Below are positions 12,955 through 19,615 of a DNA stretch of 19,635 bases, in pieces. This DNA is from Nocardioidaceae bacterium (GTDB lineage Bacteria; Actinomycetota; Actinomycetes; Propionibacteriales; Nocardioidaceae). The notes beneath the pieces are model-generated. The model saw only the letters and a list, made by a program, of their open reading frames with translations, did not search any database and was not told the origin of the DNA. Within the stretch, counting starts at the first letter, position 1; each line of letters opens with the position of its first letter. The translations under genes and the position numbers were made by a program. The stretch lies in assembly GCA_013698435.1 (NCBI GenBank), contig JACCVA010000206.1:1-19635 (forward strand), given 5' to 3'.

Positions 12955-14103
12955 TCAGCGACCGGCGGGCGAGAGCCCGAGCTGGAGTCCGGCGAGCCCA
13001 CGCGCCTTGGCTGTCAGCGTGTCGGCGATCGAGCTGAGGGCGGCGGCGGCCGGAGCGTCGGGGTTGCTGAGCACCAAGGGGCGCCCGGTGTCTCCACCCT
13101 CGCGCAGCTGTACGTCGAGAGGCACCTGGCCCAGGAGCGGCACGTCGTAGCCGAACCGCGCGGACAGGGTCGCGGCCACTCCGGCTCCACCACCGCTGCC
13201 AAAGATCTCCAGGTGGTGCTCGGGACCGCAGTGCGGGCAGACGAGATAGCTCATGTTCTCGATCACTCCAGCGACGCGCTGATGCATCATCGACGCCATC
13301 GTGCCCGCGCGCTCGGCCACCTCGGCCGCAGCCGCCTGAGGCGTGGTGACCACGACGACCTCGGCACTCGGCAGGTGCTGGCCGGTCGAGATCGCCATGT
13401 CGCCGGTCCCGGGCGGAAGGTCGAGCAGCAGTACGTCGAGGTCGCCCCAGAACACGTCGGTGAGCATCTGAACCAGCGCCCGGTCGAGCATGGGTCCCCG
13501 CCACGCGACGACCTGGTCCCGGCGGGGTTTCAGCATGCCGATGCTGATCACGCTCAGCCCGAGCACGGGGACAGGCATGATCATGTCCTCGACCTGGGTA
13601 GGCCGCTCATCGGCGATGCCCAACATGGCGGGGATCGAGTGGCCGTAGACGTCGGCGTCGACGATGCCCACCTTGCGGCCGCTGCGGGCGATGGCGAGGG
13701 CGAGGTTGACCGTGACCGACGACTTGCCGACACCGCCCTTGCCGGACGCGATCGAGATGACCTTGGTGAGAGAGTCCGGCCGTGCGAACGGGACCTCCTT
13801 CGCCACCTGACCGCCGCGCAGCGTCTGCTGAAGCTCCTGGCGCTGCTCCGCCGACATCACGTCGAGCTCGACCTTGACGGCCGTGACACCCGCCACCGTG
13901 GAGACCGCTGCCGTCACGTCGCGGGTGATGGTGTCGCGCATCGGGCAGCCGGAGACCGTGAGAAGCACCGTAACCACCACCGCGCCGTCGTCGCCGATCG
14001 TGACGTCGTGCACCATCTTGAGCTCGGTGATGGGACGCTTGATCTCGGGGTCGTTGACGGTCGCGAGGGCAGCGTTGATCGGCTCGAGCAGCGGGCTGGT
14101 CAT
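12955..14103 (-). CDS. mrp: Mrp/ApbC-family iron-sulfur carrier ATPase
   Basis: The protein has 382 aa. ATG at 14103 overlaps the DUF1003 stop as ATGA. The N-terminal MIP18/DUF59 domain (1-90; SGCPMRD) is followed by a P-loop NTPase of the Mrp/NBP35 family with a deviant Walker A SGKGGVGKSS (120-129), VDADVYGHSIP (148-158) and LLLDLPPGTGD (225-235). The cluster-binding C289-P-H-C292 is present (CPHCGPEHHLEIFG). It assembles or delivers [4Fe-4S] clusters in the cytosol. It is translationally coupled to DUF1003 upstream and separated by 17 nt from tatB downstream. In M. tuberculosis the mrp homologue (Rv1229c) lies in the same neighbourhood. Identity is firm; client proteins are unknown. Confidence 0.93.
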   Translation of the reverse strand: MTSPLLEPINAALATVNDPEIKRPITELKMVHDVTIGDDGAVVVTVLLTVSGCPMRDTITRDVTAAVSTVAGVTAVKVELDVMSAEQRQELQQTLRGGQVAKEVPFARPDSLTKVISIASGKGGVGKSSVTVNLALAIARSGRKVGIVDADVYGHSIPAMLGIADERPTQVEDMIMPVPVLGLSVISIGMLKPRRDQVVAWRGPMLDRALVQMLTDVFWGDLDVLLLDLPPGTGDMAISTGQHLPSAEVVVVTTPQAAAAEVAERAGTMASMMHQRVAGVIENMSYLVCPHCGPEHHLEIFGSGGGAGVAATLSARFGYDVPLLGQVPLDVQLREGGDTGRPLVLSNPDAPAAAALSSIADTLTAKARGLAGLQLGLSPAGR

Positions 14104-14705
14104 AGGTCCAGGCTACGGGGTGTCGCAGGGCCGTCGCGCTTGTGGGAGGGCGGCTCCTCGCGCTGGTGCGCGGCCCGGTCGTCGAGCTCGGTGAGCAGGT
14201 TGCGCAGTTCCGACCGGACGAAGTCGCGGGTGGACACCTCGCCGATCGCCATCCGAAGCGACGCCACCTCCCGAGCCAGGAACTGCATGTCTGCGTGGGC
14301 TCGCACGTTGGCCTCACGGTCCTGCTCGGCGACCACGCGGTCTCGCGCCTCCTGGCGGTTCTGTGCCAACAGGATCAGTGGAGCGGCGTACGACGCCTGC
14401 GTGGAGAAGAACAGGTTGAGCAAGATGAACGGGTAGGGGTCCCAGCCGATGCCCCAGATGCCGACGATGTTGAGGATGATCCAGATGATGACGAACACGG
14501 TCATGTACGCCAAGAAGCGCGCCGTCCCCATGTAGCGGGCGAACTTCTCGGCGAACTTGCCGAAGATCTCGGGGTCGTAGTCCGGTCGCAACACCAGCCT
14601 GCGGCGGGTGTCTCGAGGGACGTCGAGACGCCCGGCCGCGCCGGGGCTGGTCGCCCGTCGGGGAGTGTCGCGCCGTTCGTCGTCGCGAAGGTCGTCACGT
14701 GCCAT
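14100..14705 (-). CDS. DUF1003 membrane protein
   Basis: The protein has 201 aa. ATG at 14705 overlaps the end of the MgtE-N/CBS gene by 11 nt. A charged N-terminus (1-60) is followed by two transmembrane helices (about 64-84 and 92-114) and then a long hydrophilic, partly coiled C-terminal part (115-201; QNRQEARDRVVAEQDREAN). The family signature DPYPFILLNLFFSTQASYAAPLILLAQNRQ is present at about 89-118. DUF1003 proteins are widespread and of unknown biochemical function. Tight overlap with an MgtE-like sensor domain gene suggests the two act together, perhaps in divalent-cation (Mg2+) homeostasis. The pair is also adjacent in M. tuberculosis (Rv1232c-Rv1231c, recalled). Confidence 0.88.
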   Translation of the reverse strand: MARDDLRDDERRDTPRRATSPGAAGRLDVPRDTRRRLVLRPDYDPEIFGKFAEKFARYMGTARFLAYMTVFVIIWIILNIVGIWGIGWDPYPFILLNLFFSTQASYAAPLILLAQNRQEARDRVVAEQDREANVRAHADMQFLAREVASLRMAIGEVSTRDFVRSELRNLLTELDDRAAHQREEPPSHKRDGPATPRSLDL

Positions 14706-15963
14706 CGCGCACCGCCGGGGAGGCGGGGACCCGACCCTCGCGCCAATCGTCAGGGAGCAGGTGGTCGACGACGTCGTCTACGGTGACGACTCCCAGCAGA
14801 TGACCGGCGTCGTCGACGACGGGGCTGGCGACGAGGTTGTAGTGCGCCATCAGTCGGGTGACCTCGTCGAGTGGCGCCTCAGCGCGCAGTGGCTCGAGGT
14901 CGGTGTCGATGACACCCGAGACGAGACCGGACGGCGGCTCGCGCAGCAGCCGCTGGAAGTGCCCGACGCCGATGAACCTGCCCGTCGGCGTCTCGAGCGG
15001 AGGGCGGCACACGTAGACCATGGCGGCCAGGGACGGGGAGAGCTCGGCGTTGCGGATGCGGGCCAGCGCCTCAGCCACGGTGGCGTCTGGGGGCAGGATC
15101 ACCGGGTCGGTCGTCATCAGCCCACCGGCGGTCTTCTCCTCGTAGGTGAGCAGCCGGCGTACGTCCTCGGCCTCGTCGGGCTGCATCAGCAGCAGCAGTG
15201 CCTCGGCTGTCTCGGGTGGCAGCTCGGCGATCAGGTCGGCCGCGTCGTCGGGTGACATCTCTTCGAGGATGTCGGCGGCACGCTCGGACCCGAGCTGACC
15301 GAGGATTTCGACCTGGTCGTCTTCAGGCAGCTCCTCGAGCACGTCGGCGAGACGCTCGTCGTCGAGTGCTGCTGCGATCTCGTGTCGGCGCTTCGGCGAC
15401 AGCTCGTGGATGACACCGGCCAGGTCGGCGGGCCGCATCTCGTCCAGGGCGGCGAGCAGGTGCGTCGCCCCCTGGTCGGACTCGGCACCAGTGAGGCCGG
15501 TGACCTCCGACCATTCGACGACCTGCGTCTGCCCGCGGCGGCCGAACCGCTTCGAGCCGTGCTGGATGGCGACCCGCGACAAGATCCAGTCGCGGGTGCG
15601 CGTCTGCTCCATGCCGACGTCGTACACCACACCCTGGGTGCCGCTGTCGGTGATGGTCACCGTGCGGTCGAGGAGCTCGCCGAGGACCAGTGTCTCAGTG
15701 GGGCGCTGCTCGAAACGGCGCATGTTCAGCAGGCCGGTGATGATCACCTGACCGGAGTCGACGTTGGTGACCCGCGTCATCGGCAAGAAGATGCGGCGGC
15801 GCCCCAGCACCTCGATGACGAGCCCCAGGACGCGCGGCTGACGAGTGTCGGTGCGGACGGCTGCCACCACGTCGCGCACCCGTCCGACCTGGTCGCCGTT
15901 GGGGTCGAAGACCAGCATGCCCGCGAGACGGGCGACGAAGACACGGGGAGGGGTGGCGCTCAC
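14695..15963 (-). CDS. Soluble MgtE N-domain plus tandem CBS protein
   Basis: The protein has 422 aa from GTG at 15963 (VSATPPRVFVARLAG). A longer frame to 16026 adds an Arg-rich run without support. TAGCCT lies 7 nt before GTG (leaderless geometry), and no Shine-Dalgarno is seen. The N-terminal ~85 residues contain a PRC-barrel-like motif (FDPNGDQVGRVRDV). Residues about 165-275 are the MgtE intracellular N domain, with repeated LxxLPEDDQVE-type helices and multiple acidic patches. CBS1 spans about 280-340 and CBS2 about 350-408 (GVVTVDDVVDHLL). The membrane pore of the MgtE Mg2+ transporter is missing, so it is a sensor or regulator rather than a channel. It leads the DUF1003-mrp-tatB operon. 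Domain reading is confident; metal role is inferred. Confidence 0.85.
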   Translation of the reverse strand: MSATPPRVFVARLAGMLVFDPNGDQVGRVRDVVAAVRTDTRQPRVLGLVIEVLGRRRIFLPMTRVTNVDSGQVIITGLLNMRRFEQRPTETLVLGELLDRTVTITDSGTQGVVYDVGMEQTRTRDWILSRVAIQHGSKRFGRRGQTQVVEWSEVTGLTGAESDQGATHLLAALDEMRPADLAGVIHELSPKRRHEIAAALDDERLADVLEELPEDDQVEILGQLGSERAADILEEMSPDDAADLIAELPPETAEALLLLMQPDEAEDVRRLLTYEEKTAGGLMTTDPVILPPDATVAEALARIRNAELSPSLAAMVYVCRPPLETPTGRFIGVGHFQRLLREPPSGLVSGVIDTDLEPLRAEAPLDEVTRLMAHYNLVASPVVDDAGHLLGVVTVDDVVDHLLPDDWREGRVPASPAVRDGT

Positions 15964-15970
15964 GCTCGCC

Positions 15971-15976
15971 AGGCTA
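15971..15976 (-). promoter_or_regulatory. Putative -10 for a leaderless MgtE-N/CBS mRNA
   Basis: TAGCCT (15976-15971 on the minus strand) is followed by 7 nt and GTG at 15963, matching TAnnnT. No clear -35 is seen. Confidence 0.4.
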
Positions 15977-16087
15977 CCGGTGGAGGGCCTGGCGAGTCCG
16001 CGCCTCGGCCGACTGCGCGCCGGCAATCGGTCGTGCGCTGCGAAGTCGATCTCAGGGCAAGCAGCGCAGGGAATCGGGGCCCGACAC

Positions 16088-16093
16088 TATGCT
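16088..16093 (+). promoter_or_regulatory. Putative -10 for a leaderless phzF-like mRNA
   Basis: TATGCT (16088-16093) is followed by 6 nt and ATG at 16100. It matches the TAnnnT pattern and no Shine-Dalgarno is visible before the ATG. Confidence 0.45.
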
Positions 16094-16099
16094 GCGTCC

Positions 16100-17077
16100 A
16101 TGCCTAGCGCCGTGCCTCACGCACATCGTGCGCCGGCCACCGACACCGGCCAGCTCGGCTATGACATCGTCGACGTGTTCACCGACCGGGCGTACGCCGG
16201 CAATCCGCTTGCGGTGGTGTATGCCGCCGACGGCTGCACGACCGAGCAGCTGCACGCGATGGCCGTCGAGTTCAACCTCTCTGAGACGGCCTTCCCGATG
16301 ACGTTGACCGATGCGGACCGAGACGCCGGCGCGGACTACCGGGTGCGAATCTTCACTCCGGGCGGCGAGATCCCCTTTGCCGGCCATCCGACGCTCGGGA
16401 CGGCCTGGGCGCTGAGGCGACGCGGTCTGCTCGACGCCGGAGACCGGGTGCAGTCGTGCGGTGCCGGGCTCATCGGCGTCCACCTGCCGGACGACGCCGC
16501 CGCGCCGGTCGAGCTGACGGCGACACCGCGCGACGAGGCGCGTCAGCTGTCGCCGCAGGAGGTCGGCGCTGTCGCGCTGCTGGTGGGCCTCACCGCCGCC
16601 GACGCCGTCGGTGCTGCGCATGTCGCGGGGTGTGGGCTGACGTGGCTGTACCTGCGGGTCGCGAGTGACGCCGTGTCGCGGTCACGCCCGACCGGCACCA
16701 AGGTGGGCGAGATCGAGATCGACCGTAGCGCCCTGCGCGACCCCCTGGACGGTGTCTGTGTGTACTCCGTGGAGGGCACGCATCGGGCGAACGCGCCCGT
16801 CAGCGTCAGCGCCCGGGTGTACGTGCCCGGCTTCGGCATCCCCGAGGATCCGGCCACCGGCTCGGCGGCAGCCGGGCTGGGCCTGGTGCTGGTGGCCGGC
16901 GCCATTGCGGCTGCTGACGGAGAGACTGCGTACCGCATCTCGCAGGGGGTCGAGATGGGCAGACCGTCGGTGCTCCTCGGCCGGGTGGAGGCCAGCGAGG
17001 GCAGGGCGGTCCGGTGTCACGTGGCCGGGCAGGTCGTGGCGACGGCTAGCGGGACGATCGCCGTGCCACCCTCCTGA
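16100..17077 (+). CDS. PhzF-family isomerase/epimerase-like protein
   Basis: The protein has 325 aa from ATG at 16100. The frame is open upstream, but that part overlaps the divergent gene's promoter and codes nothing recognisable. The PhzF fold signature is present: DIVDVFTDRAYAGNPLAVV (22-40), the catalytic Glu62 (FNLSETAF), IFTPGGEIPFAGHPTLG (about 84-100) and the second-half PGFGIPEDPATGSAAAGLG. The residues around Glu62 and GHPTLGTA match the paired active-site motifs of the family. Members catalyse proton-transfer isomerisations on small substrates, and many have unknown roles. There is no phenazine gene nearby, so phenazine synthesis is not implied. It ends inside the arm of a 68-nt hairpin shared with the convergent gene. 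Confidence 0.88.
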   Translation: MPSAVPHAHRAPATDTGQLGYDIVDVFTDRAYAGNPLAVVYAADGCTTEQLHAMAVEFNLSETAFPMTLTDADRDAGADYRVRIFTPGGEIPFAGHPTLGTAWALRRRGLLDAGDRVQSCGAGLIGVHLPDDAAAPVELTATPRDEARQLSPQEVGAVALLVGLTAADAVGAAHVAGCGLTWLYLRVASDAVSRSRPTGTKVGEIEIDRSALRDPLDGVCVYSVEGTHRANAPVSVSARVYVPGFGIPEDPATGSAAAGLGLVLVAGAIAAADGETAYRISQGVEMGRPSVLLGRVEASEGRAVRCHVAGQVVATASGTIAVPPS

Positions 17078-17138
17078 CCGACTTGTCAGCCGCTGACGTC
17101 GCCAGGGCAAACTCAGCGGCTGAAACGTCGGTCAGGAG
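17071..17138. terminator. Two-arm hairpin between convergent stops, with copy B of the repeat
   Basis: The outer arms CTCCTGACCGAC (17071-17082) and GTCGGTCAGGAG (17127-17138) are perfectly complementary. The inner arms TCAGCCGCTGA (17086-17096) and TCAGCGGCTGA (17113-17123) pair perfectly, leaving a 16-nt loop. Both stop codons (17075-17077 on plus, 17134-17132 on minus) lie in the outer arms, so either strand would form the same stem. The 17080-17130 core is 42/51 identical to the element at 12547-12597. Confidence 0.8.
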
Positions 17139-17731
17139 AGGCGGCGACCGCTCCCTCCGCGCTTGTGCAGCACCCATGGCCGTCTCGTCGCGGTGGTCGC
17201 GGGGGTGGGGGAAGGCGTGGCCCGGTGCGCTGTGTCGGCGTAGTGCCCGGGCCCCTCGACGAGCTGCTTGCCGAGGGTGAGCCGGTAGATCGCCGTGGCA
17301 GCGTCACCGGCCCAGCGCGCCGGTGCCTGCTCGGCGTGGGCCAGGTTCAACCGGCCGGCTGCGAGCGCTGCCGTCGCGGCTTCCCAGTCGTCGTCATCCG
17401 GCTGCAGCCGGTGAGCCGTCGCGTCGACGACCACCAGTCGCTGCACGGTGTCCTTGCTGCGGACGACCAGCCGCAGCCGCTCACCCTCCTGCAAGCCTGG
17501 GTCGGGCTGCTCGCCGGGACCAGTCAGGAGGTAGGCCAGGCCGTCGACCCAGGCGTGCCAGAACGCCTGCTCGCGACGGGGCGGATCCCGGGTGAGCCAG
17601 ATCAGCGCGGACTTCTTCAGCGCCTCGTCGATCAGCGCCTGGCGTTGCCACTCGTCCGCCCCATCCTGCGGCTCTCCAGCCGTCTCGGAGGGGATCTCGT
17701 CGAAGTTGGCGGGTTCACCGCGTTGACCCAC
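17132..17731 (-). CDS. Conserved protein of unknown function
   Basis: The protein has 199 aa from GTG at 17731 (VGQRGEPANFDEIPSE). The frame continues 12 codons to 17767 with an ATG, but that extension would lie across the divergent transporter's start and looks non-coding. CAGGGT sits 7 nt before GTG, compatible with a leaderless mRNA. The product is soluble, with no signal peptide or membrane helix. It holds an acidic segment, WQRQALIDEALKKSALIWLTR, then WHAWVDGLAYLLTGPGEQP and ERLRLVVRSKDTVQRLVVVDA (split here by other residues), and a basic tail ending HKRGGSGRRLS. I do not recognise the family. The gene converges on phzF-like and is divergent from the EamA transporter with only 36 bp between starts. 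A housekeeping or regulatory role is possible but not supported. Confidence 0.7.
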   Translation of the reverse strand: MGQRGEPANFDEIPSETAGEPQDGADEWQRQALIDEALKKSALIWLTRDPPRREQAFWHAWVDGLAYLLTGPGEQPDPGLQEGERLRLVVRSKDTVQRLVVVDATAHRLQPDDDDWEAATAALAAGRLNLAHAEQAPARWAGDAATAIYRLTLGKQLVEGPGHYADTAHRATPSPTPATTATRRPWVLHKRGGSGRRLS

Positions 17732-17738
17732 GTGCCGA

Positions 17739-17744
17739 ACCCTG
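17739..17744 (-). promoter_or_regulatory. Putative -10 for the unknown-function gene
   Basis: CAGGGT (17744-17739 on the minus strand), 7 nt, then GTG at 17731. Only the A and final T of TAnnnT match, so this is weak. The 36-bp divergent gap (17732-17767) must hold both promoters. Confidence 0.25.
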
Positions 17745-17767
17745 CCACACGGCCGCCAAGATGGCAT

Positions 17768-18685
17768 ATGCCCGAGCGCCGATCCGCCCCTGCGCCCGCG
17801 AGCAGCGTGCTGTTGCTCGTCGTCGGTGTCGCCGGCGTCTCCCTGTCAGGACCGCTGATGGCGGCGGCGACCGCGGTGCCGGCGCTGGCGATGTCGTTGT
17901 GGCGCAGCGGTCTCGGCGCCACCTCGGTAGCGGCCTTCGCGGCCCCACGGCTGCGCAGCGACCTCACCGCAGTTCCACGCCGTGCCCTTGCACGGTCATG
18001 TTTCGCTGGGCTGTTGTTGGCGGTGCACTTCGCGACCTGGACCCTGTCGCTGAAGTACACGTCGGTCGCCTCGGCGACGGCGCTCGTCTGCCTGCAGGCT
18101 GCGTGGGTCGTCGTGCTGGCCAGGATGTCGGGCGACCAGGTGGTTCCCCGCGTGTGGCTGGGGATCGCAGTGGCGCTCTTGGGCGTGCTGGTGATCTCGG
18201 GCGTCGACCTGACGATCTCGGCCCGGACCCTGATAGGGGATGTGCTCGCCCTGGTCGGCGGGGTGTTCGCGGCTGGTTACACCGTGGTCGGTGGCCGCGT
18301 GCGATCGGAGCTCGCCACGACGACGTACACGTTTCTCTGCTACAGCACCAGCGCCGTGCTGCTGCTGTTCGCCTGTGCCGTGGGCCGGGTGCAGGTGTGG
18401 GGGTTCGACGCCACGAGCTGGCTGCTGATCATCGCCGTGACGGTGGCAGCGCAGCTGTTGGGACACACCGTCTTCAACCACCTGCTCGCGACGATGAGCC
18501 CGACCCTGGTCTCGATGACGCTCCTACTTGAGGTGCCGGGTGCCGCGCTGCTGGCGGCCGTGTTCCTCGGGCAGGCGCCGCCCATCGCCGTGTACGCCGG
18601 CCTCGCGTTGATCTGCGCGGGCCTCGCGATCGTGGTCACGTCGAGGTCTGCGGCCACCGTGCCTGTCGAGGCACCCGTCGACTGA
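17768..18685 (+). CDS. EamA/DMT-family transporter
   Basis: The protein has 305 aa, from ATG at 17768 (MPERRSAPAPAS) to the stop at 18683-18685. The frame is open upstream, but that part is antisense to the neighbouring gene. About ten hydrophobic helices fall into two EamA repeats, roughly 12-125 and 148-290; the first ends with SVASATALVCLQAAWVV and the second with APPIAVYAGLALICAGLAIVV. The family exports or exchanges small metabolites such as amino acids, drugs or nucleotide-like compounds, and the substrate cannot be read from sequence. No Shine-Dalgarno is evident; CAAGAT (17757-17762) is a weak -10 five nt before ATG. It converges on the Rpf gene across a 146-bp gap containing a hairpin. 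Confidence 0.88.
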   Translation: MPERRSAPAPASSVLLLVVGVAGVSLSGPLMAAATAVPALAMSLWRSGLGATSVAAFAAPRLRSDLTAVPRRALARSCFAGLLLAVHFATWTLSLKYTSVASATALVCLQAAWVVVLARMSGDQVVPRVWLGIAVALLGVLVISGVDLTISARTLIGDVLALVGGVFAAGYTVVGGRVRSELATTTYTFLCYSTSAVLLLFACAVGRVQVWGFDATSWLLIIAVTVAAQLLGHTVFNHLLATMSPTLVSMTLLLEVPGAALLAAVFLGQAPPIAVYAGLALICAGLAIVVTSRSAATVPVEAPVD

Positions 18686-18691
18686 GGCGTG

Positions 18692-18762
18692 GTCGAGGAC
18701 CACAGGGAGCTGAACCGTCTCTGCCACCGGAACAGAAATCGACCCAGTTGTGTGGTCTCGAC
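18692..18762 (+). terminator. Candidate terminator between transporter and Rpf genes
   Basis: GTCGAGGACCACA (18692-18704) pairs with TGTGGTCTCGAC (18751-18762) over 12 bp with one bulged base. A nested perfect hairpin GTGGTC-GAG-GACCAC (18689-18703) competes with it. It lies in the 146-bp gap between convergent genes. The loop is long, so confidence is limited. A 9-bp direct repeat GACGGCCCG (18780-18788 and 18799-18807) follows; nothing more is seen in the gap. Confidence 0.35.
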
Positions 18763-18831
18763 TCACGTACGGCCAACCGGACGGCCCGCCAACTCTGTGA
18801 CGGCCCGGCTGACGACCGCTGCTCCTTCGCG

Positions 18832-19458
18832 TCAGGGCAGCCGTAGGTGCTGACCGACGTAGATGAGGTTCGGGTCCGCGACGACGCCGGTGTTGGCCTC
18901 GTAAAGCGCCCTCCAGCCCCCAGCCACGCCCAGGCGGTCCGCGATCAGCGACAGCGTGTCGCCGGCCCGCACGGTGTAGGAACCGCCACTCGGAGCCGGA
19001 CGGTCAGCGTGGTGATGATGGCGGGTGCCGCTGTTGGTCGCACCTGAGATGTCCGGGGTGCCAGCTGCGTCGGCGCTCGACAGTCCGAGCCCGGCCGAGC
19101 ACGCCGGCCAGGCGCCCCAGCCCTGAACGTCGAGAACCTTCTCGGCGGTGGCGATCTGCTGCTCGCGGGTGGCCAGGTCGGCGCGAGAGGCGTACTGCGT
19201 ACCTCCGAAGCCCTCCCAGGTGCTCTGCGAGAACTGCAGACCACCGTAGTAGCCGTTGCCGGTATTGATGTGCCAGTCGCCGCTCGACTCGCACTGCGAG
19301 AGTGCGTTCCAGGTGGTGTCGTCGGCCGCCGATGCGGCGCTGGTATTGAGGAGGACCGAACCGGTCAACGCGGCGGTGAAGGTCGCGGTGGTCGTTACGG
19401 TGTGGAGGACGTTACGTCGCGCCGACGTGGCGGCGCGATGTCGTGGCTCGTAGCCCAT
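18832..19458 (-). CDS. Secreted Rpf-domain and LysM cell-wall lytic protein
   Basis: The protein has 208 aa. ATG at 19458 (MGYEPRHRAAT) is 7 nt after GGAGAGGGA (19474-19466); an upstream frame to 19524 lies inside the riboswitch and is rejected. The signal peptide runs to about residue 44 (NTSAASA-ADD). The resuscitation-promoting-factor domain covers about 47-122, with catalytic Glu57 (QCESSGDW), the NGYYGGLQFSQSTWEGFGG motif and Cys56/Cys120 positioned for a disulfide. A Ser/Thr/His linker contains HHHH (147-150). A LysM domain (about 160-207; YTVRAGDTLSLIADRLG) binds peptidoglycan. It is a secreted muralytic enzyme aiding growth or resuscitation from dormancy. The c-di-AMP riboswitch in its leader agrees with Streptomyces rpfA regulation. 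Confidence 0.93.
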   Translation of the reverse strand: MGYEPRHRAATSARRNVLHTVTTTATFTAALTGSVLLNTSAASAADDTTWNALSQCESSGDWHINTGNGYYGGLQFSQSTWEGFGGTQYASRADLATREQQIATAEKVLDVQGWGAWPACSAGLGLSSADAAGTPDISGATNSGTRHHHHADRPAPSGGSYTVRAGDTLSLIADRLGVAGGWRALYEANTGVVADPNLIYVGQHLRLP

Positions 19459-19474
19459 GGCTGTTTCCCTCTCC

Positions 19475-19615
19475 GATGCCTGCGAAGTTAGCTGTCGGGT
19501 TCGGGCTAGAGGGTGCCCGGTCACGAATGTGACTTAACCCCACGATGTGCCCGGCTGCTACGCAACCACCACACCGATCCTTGGGTTCTCCGCTCCCACC
19601 CGTCGGGTCATCTGA
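19475..19615 (-). ncRNA. Cyclic di-AMP (ydaO/yuaA-type) riboswitch in the Rpf leader
   Basis: On the minus strand the leader contains the hallmark blocks in order: GGGAGCGGAGAACCCAA (19597-19581), GGGGTTAAGTC (about 19540-19530), a GTCAC/GTGAC stem (19533-19520) and CCGAACCCGACAGCTAAC (19504-19487) followed by TTCGCAGGC. These match the ydaO consensus (GGGAGCGGGGAACCC, GGGGTGAATC, CGAACCCGACAGCTAACCTCGTAGGC). It ends next to the Shine-Dalgarno of the Rpf gene, so it probably controls expression by transcription or translation. The 5' P1 arm and the promoter may extend to or beyond the window edge at 19635. In known cases bound c-di-AMP turns expression off. Confidence 0.9.

Noticed and set aside
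12727..14436. 569-codon plus-strand open frame over mrp and tatB
   Set aside because: It spans several real minus-strand genes and lacks any domain; it is open only because of GC bias.
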